Of a DNA stretch of 5,735 nucleotides, positions 5,196 to 5,735 are shown in pieces. Source of the DNA: an uncultured Clostridia bacterium (GTDB taxonomy: Bacteria; Bacillota; Clostridia; UBA1381); contig CAMFCK010000066.1 of the NCBI GenBank assembly GCA_945948775.1, positions 1 through 5,735 of the forward strand, written 5' to 3'. Made by a program: the position numbers and the translations under genes. Position 1 is the stretch's first letter. Every line of letters begins with the position of its first letter. A model generated the notes under the pieces. The model was not told the DNA's origin, did no database searches, and worked only from the letters and a program-made list of their open reading frames with translations.

Positions 5196-5204
5196 ATTAT
5201 ACCA
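5196..5204 (-). promoter_or_regulatory. Extended -10 promoter of the DUF815 operon
   Basis: The minus strand reads TGGTATAAT (TGn TATAAT, complement of 5196-5204), about 49 bases before the DUF815 ATG. The -35 position is weak (TTGCTT at 17 bases), which an extended -10 can tolerate. A second TATAAT (complement of 5204-5209) overlaps it, so the exact start is uncertain. Confidence 0.55.
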
Positions 5205-5247
5205 TTATATGTGTAAAAAAGCAAACAATAAATTTTAGCAATTATCA

Positions 5248-5276
5248 TTGAAAAAAAGTGCGGTATGGTATATAAT
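5248..5276 (+). promoter_or_regulatory. Promoter of the phosphohexomutase gene
   Basis: TTGAAA (5248-5253) and a perfect TATAAT (5271-5276) are exactly 17 bases apart. This is a housekeeping-type promoter with a leader of about 27 bases. It is divergent from the DUF815 promoter, with about 45 bases between the two -10 / -35 edges. The ribosome binding site AAAGGAGG (5293-5300) lies 9 bases before the ATG. Confidence 0.85.
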
Positions 5277-5309
5277 ATTAACAGGAAAAAATAAAGGAGG
5301 AATTTGCAC

Positions 5310-5735
5310 ATGGGATATAAAGAAGTTTATAACAGATGGCTTGAAAGCGATGTGCTTGATACAAAGGCTAAAGATGAGCTTATGTCGATAGCGGGTGATG
5401 AAAAAGAAATAGAAGAAAGATTTTACAAGGAGCTGGAGTTCGGGACGGCGGGTATGCGCGGTGTTCTCGGAATAGGCACGAACAGAATCAACATATATAA
5501 TGTAAGGCAGGCAAGTCAGGGAGTGGCTGAGTATGTGCTTGCAGAGGGTGCTGAGGCGGCTGCAGCGGGCGTGCTGATAGGATACGATACGAGGCATTGC
5601 TCGAAGGAGTTTGCACAGGAAACGGCGCGTGTACTTTGCGCCAATGGGATAAAGGCATATCTTTTTCCAAAGGTACATTCGGTGCCGGAGGTATCCTTCG
5701 GAGTGCGAGAGCTTGGCTGCGCGGCAGGCGTCATG
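5310..5735 (+). CDS. pgcA: Alpha-phosphohexomutase (phosphoglucomutase type), N-terminal part, cut by window end
   Basis: 142 codons are visible from the ATG to the last base. The family interconverts sugar 1- and 6-phosphates (glucose in PgcA of Bacillus) in the cytoplasm, feeding glycolipid, cell-wall precursor and glycogen synthesis. Visible motifs: a helical start (YKEVYNRWLES), FGTAGMRG (44-51), INIYNVRQASQG, GYDTRHCS (91-98), and VPEVSFGVRELGCAAGVM up to the edge. In this family the catalytic serine motif (TASHNP) follows directly after that last segment, so the active site is just outside the window. Full members are about 560-580 residues. The RNxY-type start and FGTAGMRG favour the phospho-sugar mutase (PgcA-like) branch over GlmM or bacterial Pgm, but substrate choice cannot be decided from this part. 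Confidence 0.93.
   Translation, partial: MGYKEVYNRWLESDVLDTKAKDELMSIAGDEKEIEERFYKELEFGTAGMRGVLGIGTNRINIYNVRQASQGVAEYVLAEGAEAAAAGVLIGYDTRHCSKEFAQETARVLCANGIKAYLFPKVHSVPEVSFGVRELGCAAGVM

Noticed and set aside
5235..5678. Minus-strand open frame of 147 codons opposite the phosphohexomutase
   Set aside because: It runs antisense through the promoter and the FGTAGMRG coding region and has no ribosome binding site.

Overview
The window looks like chromosomal DNA of a Gram-positive member of the Clostridia, most like Ruminococcaceae or Oscillospiraceae (inference). The reasons are strong AGGAGG-type ribosome binding sites before every gene, TTGACA/TATAAT promoters, AT-rich intergenic DNA with intrinsic terminators, the order mazG - HU - rqcP, a DUF815 ATPase, and a secreted protein with a copper-amine-oxidase-N 'stalk' domain.

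Layout. Positions 1-237 are the 3' end of mazG (nucleotide pyrophosphohydrolase). A near-consensus promoter at 277-305 drives a complete HU gene (370-645). Between HU and the next gene lie 317 bases without a gene (646-962). They hold the HU terminator and a nested set of inverted repeats. rqcP (963-1205, S4-domain ribosome quality control factor) follows, then a convergent small lipoprotein gene on the minus strand (1272-1547) with its own terminator. A plus-strand secreted stalk-domain protein (1736-2758) converges on a minus-strand pair: a DUF815 AAA+ ATPase (3978-5147) and, 19 bases downstream, an unrecognised secreted protein (2939-3958). The 180 bases between the convergent genes hold three hairpins. 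At the right edge a strong promoter (5248-5276) drives the first 142 codons of an alpha-phosphohexomutase, cut by the window end.

The left third is housekeeping: nucleotide sanitation, nucleoid structure and stalled-ribosome rescue. The middle is exported proteins of unknown role. The most unusual signal is in the intergenic DNA. A 27-base hairpin unit occurs twice as exact inverted copies (662-688 and 2819-2845), each next to related arms (TTGAATTTA / TAAATnCAACAG). In the copy after HU the arms are separated by an extra 184 bases that contain further palindromes, as if one small foldback element had been inserted into another. I see no CRISPR array, transposase, phage gene, tRNA or rRNA, and no clear new multi-gene system.
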